A stretch of DNA of 64,000 nucleotides from Mycolicibacterium frederiksbergense (GTDB lineage Bacteria; Actinomycetota; Actinomycetes; Mycobacteriales; Mycobacteriaceae), in the NCBI RefSeq assembly GCF_012223425.1, contig NZ_CP038799.1, positions 3,766,249 through 3,830,248 on the forward strand, read 5' to 3'. Positions 50,857-59,391 of this stretch are shown here, in pieces. Every line of letters begins with the position of its first letter. The stretch's first letter is position 1. The notes under the pieces were generated by a model. The model was not told where the DNA came from, ran no database searches, and worked only from the letters and a program-made list of their open reading frames with translations. The translations under genes were made by a program, and so were the position numbers.

Positions 50857-51203
50857 ATGAGCTTTTCGCAGGCGACCGTCATCGAGGCGATACCGTTGAA
50901 CCCGCGATTACGCCGGATCGCTCGGCAGGTTGAGGACCCCGAGACCCTCGGCGTCAAACAGGCCGGGGTCTCGGCCGCCCCACCTATTTCCCGGACTCGG
51001 GCGGGGAGGGTCGTAACTACTCGGTTCGGTCCTCGGACGGCGCCCGCATCGCGGTCAAGATCGTTCTGCACGCCTGCGGGATCGCTACTGCGTGGGCTGC
51101 CGGCGAGAGGACAGCGTGATCGCGCCAGCCTCGACCATGCCCGGACGCCGGGCTTTCGGCCGGTCTGTCGGGCAGCCGCGGTCGCCGTGGCGAACGAGCT
51201 CAA
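50857..51203 (+). pseudogene. relic of a siderophore-interacting (FAD-binding) protein
   Basis: The start MSFSQATVIEAIPLNPRLRRI resembles the N-terminus of siderophore-interacting proteins. From about 50979 the homology continues in another frame (PTYFPDSGGEGRNYSVRSS, then VLHACGIATAWAAGER), and after about 51105 it returns to the first frame (RASLDHARTPGFRP). The C-terminal NADPH-binding domain is missing. Two compensating indels plus the deletion mark a decayed ferrisiderophore reductase. A 51270 stop closes the first frame. Confidence 0.6.
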
Positions 51204-51275
51204 GCCCGACTCCTGTCATGGTCGGTGGCCACACCTTGGCGGATGGAAGTCGTTCCGCGCACCCATCTAGCTAGT

Positions 51276-51294
51276 AGCACTAATAGTTAGTGCT
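51276..51294. promoter_or_regulatory. dyad upstream of the exported repeat protein, possible operator
   Basis: AGCACTA-N5-TAGTGCT is a perfect 7-bp dyad 82 bp before the GTG at 51376. It could bind the MarR regulator encoded downstream of the gene, or another dimeric repressor. It is too short and too closely spaced to be a CIRCE element. Confidence 0.4.
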
Positions 51295-51375
51295 CGATCT
51301 GTTTTCCGATCCACGACCTGCCTCTAGGTTTCGCAACAGTGCCCAATGGGGCCCATTGAAACCGAGGAGATACCC

Positions 51376-52845
51376 GTGCAACCAGCACTTCCGGCCGCAG
51401 CCCTGGTCTGCGACTATCGTTCGCGTCGTTCTCAGTCAGCATCCACGCGGGTCAAGGTGATGGTGGCCGGTGTCGCCGTGGCCAGTGCGGGTGCGCTGGC
51501 CGTCAATCCCGTAGTGGCCACCCCCACATTGCCCAATTTGTCGGATGTCCGCTCGGCAACGGTTGAACTGACCGCCTTCGACAATCCACTCGAGGTGCTG
51601 AACGAGCACGCAGCCAAGACGATCAACCGACTTCTCACCTCGGGCGCCGATGGCGCGACCGCCGCTGGCGCAGTGCTTAGTTCGCTGGCCAACCCTGGCT
51701 TCCAGGAGGAGCTCGCCAGCTTCATCCGTACTAATGTCGCGAATCCGCTGTTGATCGTCACCCAACTGCTGCAGGCACCTGGTCAGTACGGCGGACGGAT
51801 TATCGAAGCACTCAGGGATGCGGGCGCCGGTGGCGGCCTCAACGCGAACCAGCTGCCGGAGCTGCTGAAGACAATTGTCGGCTACGTGGCACAGGGTGAG
51901 TTTGTCGAGGCATTCAGCGCGTTCAACAACTGGTTCCTCATCGACGTGCTGTCGCCCGGTCGCACGGCCCTGCTGGATGCGTTGCTGATCCCGGGTGACT
52001 TCGCTGAGTCCATTGGGGCAGCTCCACTCGGGCGGGTGCTCGACGCCACGTTCAGCCGAGCCATGCTCGGTGACTTCGCGCGTGCGCTGCTGGGGCCTGC
52101 GGTAACGACGACGTTCCAGACTGCGGAGGTTATGGATGGCATCGTTGCCGCGGTGCGCGCCGGCGATCTCCTGAGTTTGGTCAGCCACGTGATCAACGCG
52201 CCGATTCGGATCATCAGTGCCTTCGTCAACGGCTACGTCCCAGGCTTCGCCATCGATCCCACCACGCCCAATCCCACTGGTCAGGTTTTCCCGGGTCTGT
52301 TCGGCCCGCGTGGCACGTTCGACTTCTTCTTCCGAAACCTGCCCACAGCGATTGCCAACGCGATCAAACCGCCAGCCCCCGTGGTGGTACCTGTCACCGC
52401 TGAGTTCGCGCCGACATCGGTTGCCGACGTCAGCTTCGGTGACAGCACGATCACGCTGGCTACCGAGCCCGCCGACGACACCGCCTTTGCCTCTCTGGAC
52501 ACCGCTAGAGAATCCCCGGCCGCGCCTGCGGAGGAAATTGTCGGGGATGTCGCCGGAACCGCACCGGCTCCGGCTGATGACAACGCCGTCGCGGACAACG
52601 AGGAGACAGAGACTTCGGACGACAGCACCGATGCGACCGAGACGTCGGACGACAGCACCGATGCGACCGAGACTTCGGACGACAGCACCGATGCGACCGA
52701 GACATCGGACGACAGCACCGATGCAGACAGCACCCCGGAGGCGTCGGCCCCGTCCGGTCTGAATGCAGCCAGCAGCAAATCAGGTGCGAAGTCCCCACGT
52801 AGTGTGAAGACCAGCCGCAGCGCCGGTTCCGGTAGCGCTCGCTAG
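51376..52845 (+). CDS. exported mycobacterial protein with acidic Ser/Thr/Asp tandem-repeat tail (GjpA/PE-like surface protein?)
   Basis: A 489-residue protein. A basic N-terminus and hydrophobic segment (VKVMVAGVAVASAGALAVNP) form a signal peptide. A helical, hydrophobic-patterned domain follows to about residue 330 (NPLEVLNEHAAKTINRLL; ATFSRAMLGDFARALLG). A low-complexity tail contains four ETSDDSTDAT repeats and ends basic and Ser-rich. The middle recalls mycobacterial GjpA-type outer-membrane or PE-family exported proteins, but I cannot fix the family. The GTG at 51376 has SD GAGGAG; an ATG at 51346 is in frame. Confidence 0.75.
   Translation: MQPALPAAALVCDYRSRRSQSASTRVKVMVAGVAVASAGALAVNPVVATPTLPNLSDVRSATVELTAFDNPLEVLNEHAAKTINRLLTSGADGATAAGAVLSSLANPGFQEELASFIRTNVANPLLIVTQLLQAPGQYGGRIIEALRDAGAGGGLNANQLPELLKTIVGYVAQGEFVEAFSAFNNWFLIDVLSPGRTALLDALLIPGDFAESIGAAPLGRVLDATFSRAMLGDFARALLGPAVTTTFQTAEVMDGIVAAVRAGDLLSLVSHVINAPIRIISAFVNGYVPGFAIDPTTPNPTGQVFPGLFGPRGTFDFFFRNLPTAIANAIKPPAPVVVPVTAEFAPTSVADVSFGDSTITLATEPADDTAFASLDTARESPAAPAEEIVGDVAGTAPAPADDNAVADNEETETSDDSTDATETSDDSTDATETSDDSTDATETSDDSTDADSTPEASAPSGLNAASSKSGAKSPRSVKTSRSAGSGSAR
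52609..52728 (+). repeat. four 30-bp in-frame tandem repeats
   Basis: Units start at 52609, 52639, 52669 and 52699. Each reads GAGACNTCGGACGACAGCAC and continues to 30 bp, encoding ETSDDSTDAT (last unit ETSDDSTDAD). They differ by single third-position changes in units 1-3, so the copy number probably varies between strains. Confidence 0.9.
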
Positions 52846-52865
52846 CCGGCGCCGAACGTCTAGCA

Positions 52866-52908
52866 GAGGTCCTTGGGGATCACCTCACCGGTGACCCTCA
52901 AGGACCTC
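52866..52908. terminator. terminator hairpin between the exported protein and marR genes
   Basis: GAGGTCCTTG (52866-52875) pairs with CAAGGACCTC (52899-52908), with further pairing inside (TCACC / GGTGA). It lies 20 nt after the exported-protein stop and 21 nt before the end of the convergent MarR gene, so it probably acts in both directions. Confidence 0.75.
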
Positions 52909-52929
52909 CGTTATTCGTCGCGGATGCTG

Positions 52930-53418
52930 TCACTCAGTGAGGTTGGGCCCGGCGTCGACTGGTTGGCCGGTGGACAGTCGCTTCAGCGATTCCAGCAGGT
53001 CGGTCAGAGCAGAAATCTCTGTCAGACTCAGTGTCGTGAGGATCGTTTCGCGTACTTCGGTGACCGCGTCACGTTGGGCCGCGTCACCTTCCTCGGTGAT
53101 CTCGATCCAGACATTGCGGTGATCCGAGGGGTCGCGCCGCCGCCTGACCAAGCCGAGTTCATGAAGCCTGCGCACAGCTCTGGTCATCGTCGGCAAGGCC
53201 ACGTGTTCGGCACGGGCCAGGTCGGACATCCGGGCTCGTCGTTGGTCCCGTAAGAAGTAGAGCACCGAGCACTGGGTCATCGTCAGGTTGCCGCCGGCGG
53301 TCCGGTCGTACTCCTGGCGACGCAGAGTTGTCATGAGCCGGAACAGATGCCAGTGCAGTTGCTCAGCGAGTTCATCGGTGGAACGGCCGTGCTCGTGCTC
53401 GTGCGGCGCGGTCAGCAT
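52930..53418 (-). CDS. MarR family transcriptional regulator
   Basis: A 162-residue winged-helix regulator. The recognition region reads MSDLARAEHVALPTMTRAVRRLHELGLV and the wing RRRRDPSDHRNVWIEITEEG. A His-rich N-terminus (APHEHEHGRS) is unusual and could bind metal. It is convergent with the exported repeat protein and followed by prpE on the same strand. Target and ligand are unknown. Confidence 0.9.
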   Translation of the reverse strand: MLTAPHEHEHGRSTDELAEQLHWHLFRLMTTLRRQEYDRTAGGNLTMTQCSVLYFLRDQRRARMSDLARAEHVALPTMTRAVRRLHELGLVRRRRDPSDHRNVWIEITEEGDAAQRDAVTEVRETILTTLSLTEISALTDLLESLKRLSTGQPVDAGPNLTE

Positions 53419-53562
53419 GCTACATACGCGCTCTGGTCCTGTATCACCGGTTGATGGATCTCTCTGTCGGGTCTCACAAAGAAATCAGTATCCATTTTCC
53501 TGGCCGAACCGTAAAGGTGCTTTGCTTAGAGCCTTCTCAGGTACGAAATCGCTGATCCCGTC

Positions 53563-55440
53563 TCAGGCCCGGAGGGAACGCAGCGTCTCTTTGAGTGCGT
53601 CCAGCACCGAGGGATCCTCGATCGTCGACGGCACCGGCTCGTCGCGGCCGTCGGCGATACCGCGCATGGTCTTGCGCAGGATCTTGCCGGATCGAGTCTT
53701 CGGCAGGGCGGCAACCACATCCACGAGTTTGAAGCTCGCCACGGCGCCGATGTCGTTGCGTACCGCGTCGATCAGCTCATCGGCCACCCCGTCGGGCGAG
53801 AAGCCTGATTTGAGCACCACCAGCCCGCGGGGCACCTGCCCCTTCAGCTCGTCGGCCACCCCGATCACCGCACATTCGGCGACCGCGGGATGGCCGGCCA
53901 GCACCGCCTCGATGGAACCGGTGGACATCCGGTGCCCGGCCACGTTGATGACATCATCGGTGCGCCCGACGACGAAGAGGTACCCGTCGTCGTCGATGTG
54001 CCCACCGTCCCCGGTCAGGTAGTAACCCTTGAACGCCGTCAGGTACGAGGAGATGTAGCGGTCATCCTCCCCCCACAGCGTGGGCAGCGTGCCCGGGGGC
54101 AGCGGCAGCTTGATACAGATCGAACCCTCTTCGCCCGGTGCGCATTCCGAGCCGTCCAGGCGCAGCACCCGGACGTCGTAGCCGGGCATCGGGACCGTGG
54201 CCGAGCCCGGTTTCACCGGCAGCTTCTCCACGCCCATCGGGTCCGCGGCAATCGCCCAGCCGGTCTCGGTCTGCCACCAGTGATCGATGATCGGGATGCC
54301 GAGCTTCTCCGAGGCCCATTCGTAGGTGCCGGGGTCCAGCCGCTCGCCGGCCTGGAACAGGTACTTCAGGTTCGACAGGTCGTAGTCGGCCAGCAGCGTG
54401 GCGTCGGGATCCTCTTTCTTGATGGCCCGGATCGCGGTTGGTGCGGTGAACAGGGCCTTGACGTTGTGCTCGGCGGCGACCCGCCAGAACGCGCCGGCAT
54501 CCGGGGTACCGACCGGCTTGCCTTCGTAGAGCACGGTCGTCGCACCCAGCATCAGCGGTGCGTACACGATGTAGGAGTGCCCGACCACCCAGCCGACATC
54601 TGAAGCGGCCCAGAACACTTCGCCGGGCTCGATGTCGTAGAGGTGGCGCATCGTCCACATCAGCGCCACCGCATGCCCGCCGTTGTCGCGGACGATCCCC
54701 TTGGGTTTGCCGGTGGTACCGGAGGTGTAGAGGACATAGAGCGGGTCGGTGGCGGCCACCGGCACCGGCGCGACGGGTTGCACGGCGGCCATCGCCTGCG
54801 CCCAGTCCACGTCGCGGCCCTCGACCAGTTCACACGGGTGCTGTTCGCGCTGCAGGATCACGCATTTGGGTGTGGAGTGCTCGGCCAGGCGCAGCGCCGC
54901 ATCCAGCATCGGCTTGTACTCGACGATGCGGGTCGGCTCGATACCGCAGGACGCCGAGACCACCACGGTCGGCCGGGCGTCGTCGATGCGGGTGGCGAGT
55001 TCGTGGCCGGCGAATCCGCCGAACACCACCGAATGCACCGCGCCGAGCCGTGCGCAGGCGAGCATCGCGATGACGGCCTCGGGCACCATCGGCATGTAGA
55101 TGACGACGCGGTCACCCTTCGTGACGCCGAGCCCCTGCAGGACGCCGGCGAACCGGGCGGTCTGGTCCAGCAGCTCGCGGTAGGTGTAGACGCGCTTGCT
55201 CCCGGTGACCGGGGAGTCGTAGATGAGCGCGGCCTGGTCGCCGCGCTCGGCGATATGCCGGTCGAGCGCGTTTTCGCAGGTGTTGAGCTCCCCGTCGGGG
55301 AACCACCGGTAGAACGGCGGGTTGCTGTCGTCGAGCACCCGCTGGGGTTCCCTGGTCCAGGTGACGCCCTTGGCGGCGTCGGCCCAGAACGCCGACGGGT
55401 CGGTGACACTGGCGTCGAAAAGTTCGCGATAGCCGGACAT
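53563..55440 (-). CDS. prpE: propionyl-CoA synthetase (acetyl-CoA synthetase-like)
   Basis: A 625-residue acyl-CoA synthetase converting propionate (or acetate) to its CoA thioester through an acyl-adenylate. The ATP loop is YVLYTSGTTGKPKGIVRDNG, where the ...IVRDNGGHAVAL variant is typical of PrpE rather than Acs. The adenylate motif is DHWWQTETGWAI, and the acetylatable catalytic Lys is in KTRSGKILRKTMRG. ATG 55440 gives MSGYRELFDAS. Enzymes of this type are the classic substrates of the cAMP-dependent acetyltransferase encoded at 2343-3341. Confidence 0.93.
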   Translation of the reverse strand: MSGYRELFDASVTDPSAFWADAAKGVTWTREPQRVLDDSNPPFYRWFPDGELNTCENALDRHIAERGDQAALIYDSPVTGSKRVYTYRELLDQTARFAGVLQGLGVTKGDRVVIYMPMVPEAVIAMLACARLGAVHSVVFGGFAGHELATRIDDARPTVVVSASCGIEPTRIVEYKPMLDAALRLAEHSTPKCVILQREQHPCELVEGRDVDWAQAMAAVQPVAPVPVAATDPLYVLYTSGTTGKPKGIVRDNGGHAVALMWTMRHLYDIEPGEVFWAASDVGWVVGHSYIVYAPLMLGATTVLYEGKPVGTPDAGAFWRVAAEHNVKALFTAPTAIRAIKKEDPDATLLADYDLSNLKYLFQAGERLDPGTYEWASEKLGIPIIDHWWQTETGWAIAADPMGVEKLPVKPGSATVPMPGYDVRVLRLDGSECAPGEEGSICIKLPLPPGTLPTLWGEDDRYISSYLTAFKGYYLTGDGGHIDDDGYLFVVGRTDDVINVAGHRMSTGSIEAVLAGHPAVAECAVIGVADELKGQVPRGLVVLKSGFSPDGVADELIDAVRNDIGAVASFKLVDVVAALPKTRSGKILRKTMRGIADGRDEPVPSTIEDPSVLDALKETLRSLRA

Positions 55441-55495
55441 AGGGCAAACCGTAATCTGCGTCACGTTGCAATGCGGTTGCAACCACCCAGAAGGT

Positions 55496-56044
55496 TCAGC
55501 CGGTGCGGCCGAGGGCGGCCAGCACCCGGGTCTGGCGGTCGGTGGCGTCGCCGGCGTCGGCGCGTGTGCAGATGCCTTCCATGTAGAGCGCCTCACCCCA
55601 GCCGGCGATGCTGCGTTCCAGGCTGTCCAGCTCCGGTTCGGTGAAACGGTAGGGCGTCTCGGTGACCGCGGCGAGGTCCCAGCGGTGCGCGATCAGGTCG
55701 AACCCGTAGAACTGCAGCAGCGCGTCCCCGATGGTGGTCGGGCCGAAGTGGCCGTCGAAGGTGCGGGCGGGGACCTCGGGATCGGCGAGCAATTCCCGCA
55801 CCGCGTCGGCGTGTGCGGACCAGGCCGCGCACGGATCGAACAGATCGGGCCGTGCGGGCAGGGGAAGGCCGTGCCCGCTCAGGTAGTCGCGTTCGGTGTC
55901 GATCAGGTGGGCGAGCACATCGCGTGCGGTCCAGCCTTCACACGGGCTGGGCCTGTCCCATTCTTCGGCGCGCAGGCTCGCGATCACCGCGGCCATACCC
56001 GCGGCCAGTTCGTCATACGTTTCTGCGACACTCGACTCGGTCAT
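55496..56044 (-). CDS. DinB/mycothiol-dependent maleylpyruvate isomerase-fold protein (TIGR03086-like)
   Basis: A 182-residue four-helix-bundle protein. The N-terminal metal motif WDRPSPCEGWTARDVLAHLIDTE carries the typical W..PS.C.GW...D...H pattern, and later His occur in FDLIAHRWDLA, giving the usual three-His metal site. Members use mycothiol or act as metal-dependent transferases; the substrate is unknown. ATG 56044 is preferred over the longer frame. It is divergent from the AraC gene, whose GTG is 25 nt away. Confidence 0.87.
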   Translation of the reverse strand: MTESSVAETYDELAAGMAAVIASLRAEEWDRPSPCEGWTARDVLAHLIDTERDYLSGHGLPLPARPDLFDPCAAWSAHADAVRELLADPEVPARTFDGHFGPTTIGDALLQFYGFDLIAHRWDLAAVTETPYRFTEPELDSLERSIAGWGEALYMEGICTRADAGDATDRQTRVLAALGRTG

Positions 56045-56068
56045 GAGCCGACGATAGGCAGCGAGACG

Positions 56069-56908
56069 GTGGGTGCATTGGACAAACCCGACAACTCCGT
56101 CGCGGCCGAGCCCGCCCACCTGCTCGACCCGGCGCACCGGGCCGCCATCCACATGTCACGGCCGGCCGCGAGTCCGGAATTCGCCGGGTTGATCCGGCGG
56201 TTCTGGATGCCGGTCTGGCGGGTGCCGACCGGGGAGGTCTACACCCAGCGGGTGCTGCAGTACCCGGTCTGTCTGCTGGTCGTCACCGGGGCCTACGCCC
56301 GGTTCTACGGTCCGTCGACGGGCTTGTCCGGCACCCCGCTGAGCGGTGACGGGTGGGCGGCCGGAGTGATGTTCGAGCCGGCGGCCGGGGCCCTGCTCAC
56401 CGGCGGGGAGGTGGCCCGGTGGACCGATTCCCATGTCGAGTTGGCCGATCTGTTCGGGCCGGTGGGCGAGTCCCTGACCGCGCAGATCCGGGCGGCCATG
56501 GCGGGTGATCCCGTTTCGCCGCAGGCCCAGTCGGCCGCGGTCGACCGGTATCACGACTTCCTGCGCCATTATCTGCCGGTCGATGAGCAGGGCCTGCTGG
56601 TCAACGAGGTGGTCTCCTATGTGGAGGACAACCCGGAGGTGAACCGCGTCGCCGATGTCTGCGCACATTTCGCCATCGGTGAGCGGTTCCTGCAGCGGCT
56701 GACCCGGCACCGGGTGGGCCTGACGCCGAAGTGGCTGGTGCGCCGCCGCCGCATCCAGGACGCGACGTGGCGGCTGCGCACCGGGGTGACGACGATCGCC
56801 GCGGTGGCTGCCGACCTCGGCTACGCCGACGAGGCCCATCTGAGCCGCGACTTCCGCCGGGTCACCGGAATGACGCCGGGAGCCTTCGCCGCCCACTATG
56901 CCGACTGA
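56069..56908 (+). CDS. AraC family transcriptional regulator
   Basis: A 279-residue regulator. An N-terminal sensing domain (about residues 20-150; RRFWMPVWRVPTGEVYTQRV) precedes the C-terminal double HTH (about 180-279; VADVCAHFAIGERFLQRLTRH and IAAVAADLGYADEAHLSRDF). The start is GTG 56069 (TTG 56078 possible). It is divergent from the maleylpyruvate-isomerase-like gene, a probable target, and convergent with the kdpD-like gene, with one base between the stops. Confidence 0.88.
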   Translation: MGALDKPDNSVAAEPAHLLDPAHRAAIHMSRPAASPEFAGLIRRFWMPVWRVPTGEVYTQRVLQYPVCLLVVTGAYARFYGPSTGLSGTPLSGDGWAAGVMFEPAAGALLTGGEVARWTDSHVELADLFGPVGESLTAQIRAAMAGDPVSPQAQSAAVDRYHDFLRHYLPVDEQGLLVNEVVSYVEDNPEVNRVADVCAHFAIGERFLQRLTRHRVGLTPKWLVRRRRIQDATWRLRTGVTTIAAVAADLGYADEAHLSRDFRRVTGMTPGAFAAHYAD

Positions 56909-56909
56909 A

Positions 56910-58688
56910 TCAGTGCCGCTGGGTGAGCATCGCCACCGCCTGTTCGGCGACCGCGCCGAGCACCCGCCGGTCCCGGGCGGTCAGGGTGCGCCCCGCCATC
57001 AACATCCAGAACTCGTGATCGCCGACCTCGATCGCGGTGTCGGCGGCGTCCACGTCGGCGCACGGGTCCTGACCGGCGGAGGCCAACAGCGTGCCCTCGG
57101 CCGCCAGGATGCTCACCGCGCGTTGGGCGTACGTCTCCCGGAGCCGGTCGAGCAGCAGGGTCAGGTCGGCGTCGCGTAACGCCGAGTCGGCGAACAGCGC
57201 GAGCAACTCGGCCTCCTGCGCGGCGCGGCGCGCCTCGGCCGCGCGGCGGGCGGCCCGGTCCACCAGTGCGGCGACGGCCACCGCGACCAGCAGCAGCACC
57301 AGCACGGTGACGACGCTGTCGGAGTCGTAGACCGTGAAGCTGTGCACCGGACTCACCAGGAAGTAGGTGAGCAGCAGCCCCGAGATCACCGCGCTCAGGA
57401 CGGCCGGACCCAGGCCGCCGAGCAGCGCCACCGCCAGCACGCCGGTGAAGAACAGCGCGCTCTGCCCCCCGATGCCCAGCAGGCCGGCGGGCAGCCAGGT
57501 CGTCAACGCACAGATCGACGCCGGAATGACCAGTGCGACAAGCCATGACAGGACCCGCCGCCGCGCCGTCGACTGCCGCGACCACGAGATACCGGTGTGC
57601 GCTTCGGGGTGGGTGACCATGTGCACGTCGACATTGCCGGACTGCTGGATGACCTGCGCGCCGATACCTTCGTCGAACATCCGGGCCCACCGCGACCGGC
57701 GTGATGTGCCGAGCACCACCTGGGTGGCGTTGTTGCTGCGCGCGAAGTCGAGCAGGGTGGCGGCGACGTCATCGCCGACGACGGTGTGCATCGTCGCGCC
57801 GAGACTGGCCGCGAGCTCACGCACGACCTTCTTCTGCTGCGGTGGGATCGCGGTCAGCCCGTCGCCCTGAATGACGTGCAGCACCTTGAGGTCCGCGCCG
57901 GACCGCGACGCGATCCGCGAGGCACGCCGCACCAGGGTCTCGGACTCGGGTCCACCGGACACCGCGACCACCACGCGTTCGCGGGCCTCCCAGGTGTCGG
58001 TGATGTTCTTGTCGGTGCGGTACTTGGCCAGCGCGGTGTCGACCTGATCGGCCAGCCACAGCAGCGCCAGTTGCCGCAGTGCGGTCAGGTTGCCGGGCCG
58101 GAAATAGTCGTCCATCGCTGCCGCGGCCTGTTCGGGTGGGTATACGTTGCCGTGAGCCATCCTGCGCCGCAACGCTTCCGGGGTGATATCGACCAGTTCG
58201 ATCTGGTCGGCGGCGCGGACGAACTCGTCGGGGACGCGTTCGGCCTGGGCGGTGCCGGTGATGTGGCTGACCACGTCGTTGAGGCTTTCCAGGTGCTGGA
58301 CGTTGACGGTGGTGATCACCGTGATACCGGCGTTGAGGAAGTCGTCCACGTCCTGCCAGCGATGGGCGTTGCGGCTGCCCGGGGTGTTGGTATGGGCCAG
58401 ATCGTCGACCAGGACGACCTGGGGACGCCGGGCCAGCACCGCGTCGACGTCGATTTCGGGGGATCGGATGCCCTCGTGCTCGATGTGGGTCGGCGGGATC
58501 ACCTCGATGCCCGCGAGCTGCTGGGCGGTCTTGCGGCGGCCGTGCGTGTCGATCACGGCGGCGACCACATCGGTGCCGCGCTCCAACCTGCGGTGCGCCT
58601 CACCGAGCATCGAATAGGTCTTGCCCACACCGGGAGCCGCACCCAGGTAGATGCGCAGGTCTGCGCGTTTGCGGCCGAGGATGCTCAC
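56910..58688 (-). CDS. KdpD-like sensor protein lacking the histidine kinase module
   Basis: A 592-residue paralogue of KdpD. It keeps the KdpD domain with Walker A (LGAAPGVGKTYSMLGEAHRR) and TNTPGSRNAHRWQDV, the universal-stress-like domain (about 250-370; VVVAVSGGPESETLVRRA), four transmembrane helices of DUF4118 (about 400-495), and a GAF-like domain to residue 590. It ends at AMLTQRH, just where the full KdpD enters its His-phosphotransfer helix, so the DHp and ATPase domains are absent. It follows kdpE by 22 nt on the same strand. It may modulate KdpD/KdpE or bind signal ligands independently. Confidence 0.93.
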   Translation of the reverse strand: MSILGRKRADLRIYLGAAPGVGKTYSMLGEAHRRLERGTDVVAAVIDTHGRRKTAQQLAGIEVIPPTHIEHEGIRSPEIDVDAVLARRPQVVLVDDLAHTNTPGSRNAHRWQDVDDFLNAGITVITTVNVQHLESLNDVVSHITGTAQAERVPDEFVRAADQIELVDITPEALRRRMAHGNVYPPEQAAAAMDDYFRPGNLTALRQLALLWLADQVDTALAKYRTDKNITDTWEARERVVVAVSGGPESETLVRRASRIASRSGADLKVLHVIQGDGLTAIPPQQKKVVRELAASLGATMHTVVGDDVAATLLDFARSNNATQVVLGTSRRSRWARMFDEGIGAQVIQQSGNVDVHMVTHPEAHTGISWSRQSTARRRVLSWLVALVIPASICALTTWLPAGLLGIGGQSALFFTGVLAVALLGGLGPAVLSAVISGLLLTYFLVSPVHSFTVYDSDSVVTVLVLLLVAVAVAALVDRAARRAAEARRAAQEAELLALFADSALRDADLTLLLDRLRETYAQRAVSILAAEGTLLASAGQDPCADVDAADTAIEVGDHEFWMLMAGRTLTARDRRVLGAVAEQAVAMLTQRH

Positions 58689-58710
58689 CTGTCCATCATC
58701 CCTCGCGGGG

Positions 58711-59391
58711 CTACTCCTGGAAGCGGTATCCCATCCCGGCTTCGGTGATCAGATGCTTGGGGTGCGACGGATCGACCTCGAGCTTGCGCCGCAGCTGCGC
58801 CAGGTACACCCGCAGGTAGTGGGTCTCCTTGGCGTAGGAGGGGCCCCACACCTCCTTGAGCAGTTCCTCACGGCCCACCAGCTTGCCGCGGTGGCGCACC
58901 AGCATCTCCAGCATGCCCCACTCGGTGGGGGTCAGATGCACCTCGACGCCGCTCTTGGTGACCTTCTTGGCGGCCAGATCGACGGTGAACGACGAGGTTT
59001 CGATGACGGGCTGATCATCCTCGGTCGTGCTGCTGGCACGCCGCACCGCCGCCCGCAGGCGGGCCAGGAACTCGTCCATGCCGAAGGGTTTGGTGACGTA
59101 GTCGTCCGCGCCGGCGTCGAGCGCCTCCACCTTGTCCGAGGAATCGGTGCGCGCCGAGAGCACGATCACCGGCACGGTCAGCCAGCCGCGCAGCCCGGCC
59201 AGCACCTCGATACCGGACATATCGGGCAGCCCGAGGTCCAGGATCACCACATCGGGCCGGTGATCGGCGGCCGCGCGCAGCGCCTCGGCGCCGGTGGCCG
59301 CCGTGGTCACCTCGTAGCCGCGCACCGACAGGTTGATCCGCAGTGCGCGCAGGATCTGCGGTTCGTCGTCGATCACCAGGACCCTTGTCAT
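58711..59391 (-). CDS. kdpE: response regulator KdpE
   Basis: A 226-residue OmpR-type regulator. The receiver has the phospho-acceptor Asp in PDVVILDLGLPDMSG, acidic pocket VIDDEPQ and Lys in DYVTKPFGMDEFL. The DNA-binding wHTH spans about 130-224 (LTPTEWGMLEMLVRHRGKLV). Its ATG overlaps the kdpD stop (ATGA). With KdpD it activates the kdpFABC K+ uptake operon at low K+ or osmotic stress. It is flanked on both sides by KdpD proteins. Confidence 0.96.
   Translation of the reverse strand: MTRVLVIDDEPQILRALRINLSVRGYEVTTAATGAEALRAAADHRPDVVILDLGLPDMSGIEVLAGLRGWLTVPVIVLSARTDSSDKVEALDAGADDYVTKPFGMDEFLARLRAAVRRASSTTEDDQPVIETSSFTVDLAAKKVTKSGVEVHLTPTEWGMLEMLVRHRGKLVGREELLKEVWGPSYAKETHYLRVYLAQLRRKLEVDPSHPKHLITEAGMGYRFQE

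Noticed and set aside
51276..51294. CIRCE/HrcA heat-shock element
   Set aside because: The dyad has 7-bp arms and a 5-bp spacer, not 9-bp arms with a 9-bp spacer, and the downstream gene is not a chaperone.
52609..52728. CRISPR-like array
   Set aside because: The 30-bp units abut with no spacers and are in frame within an exported protein, so they are a coding tandem repeat.
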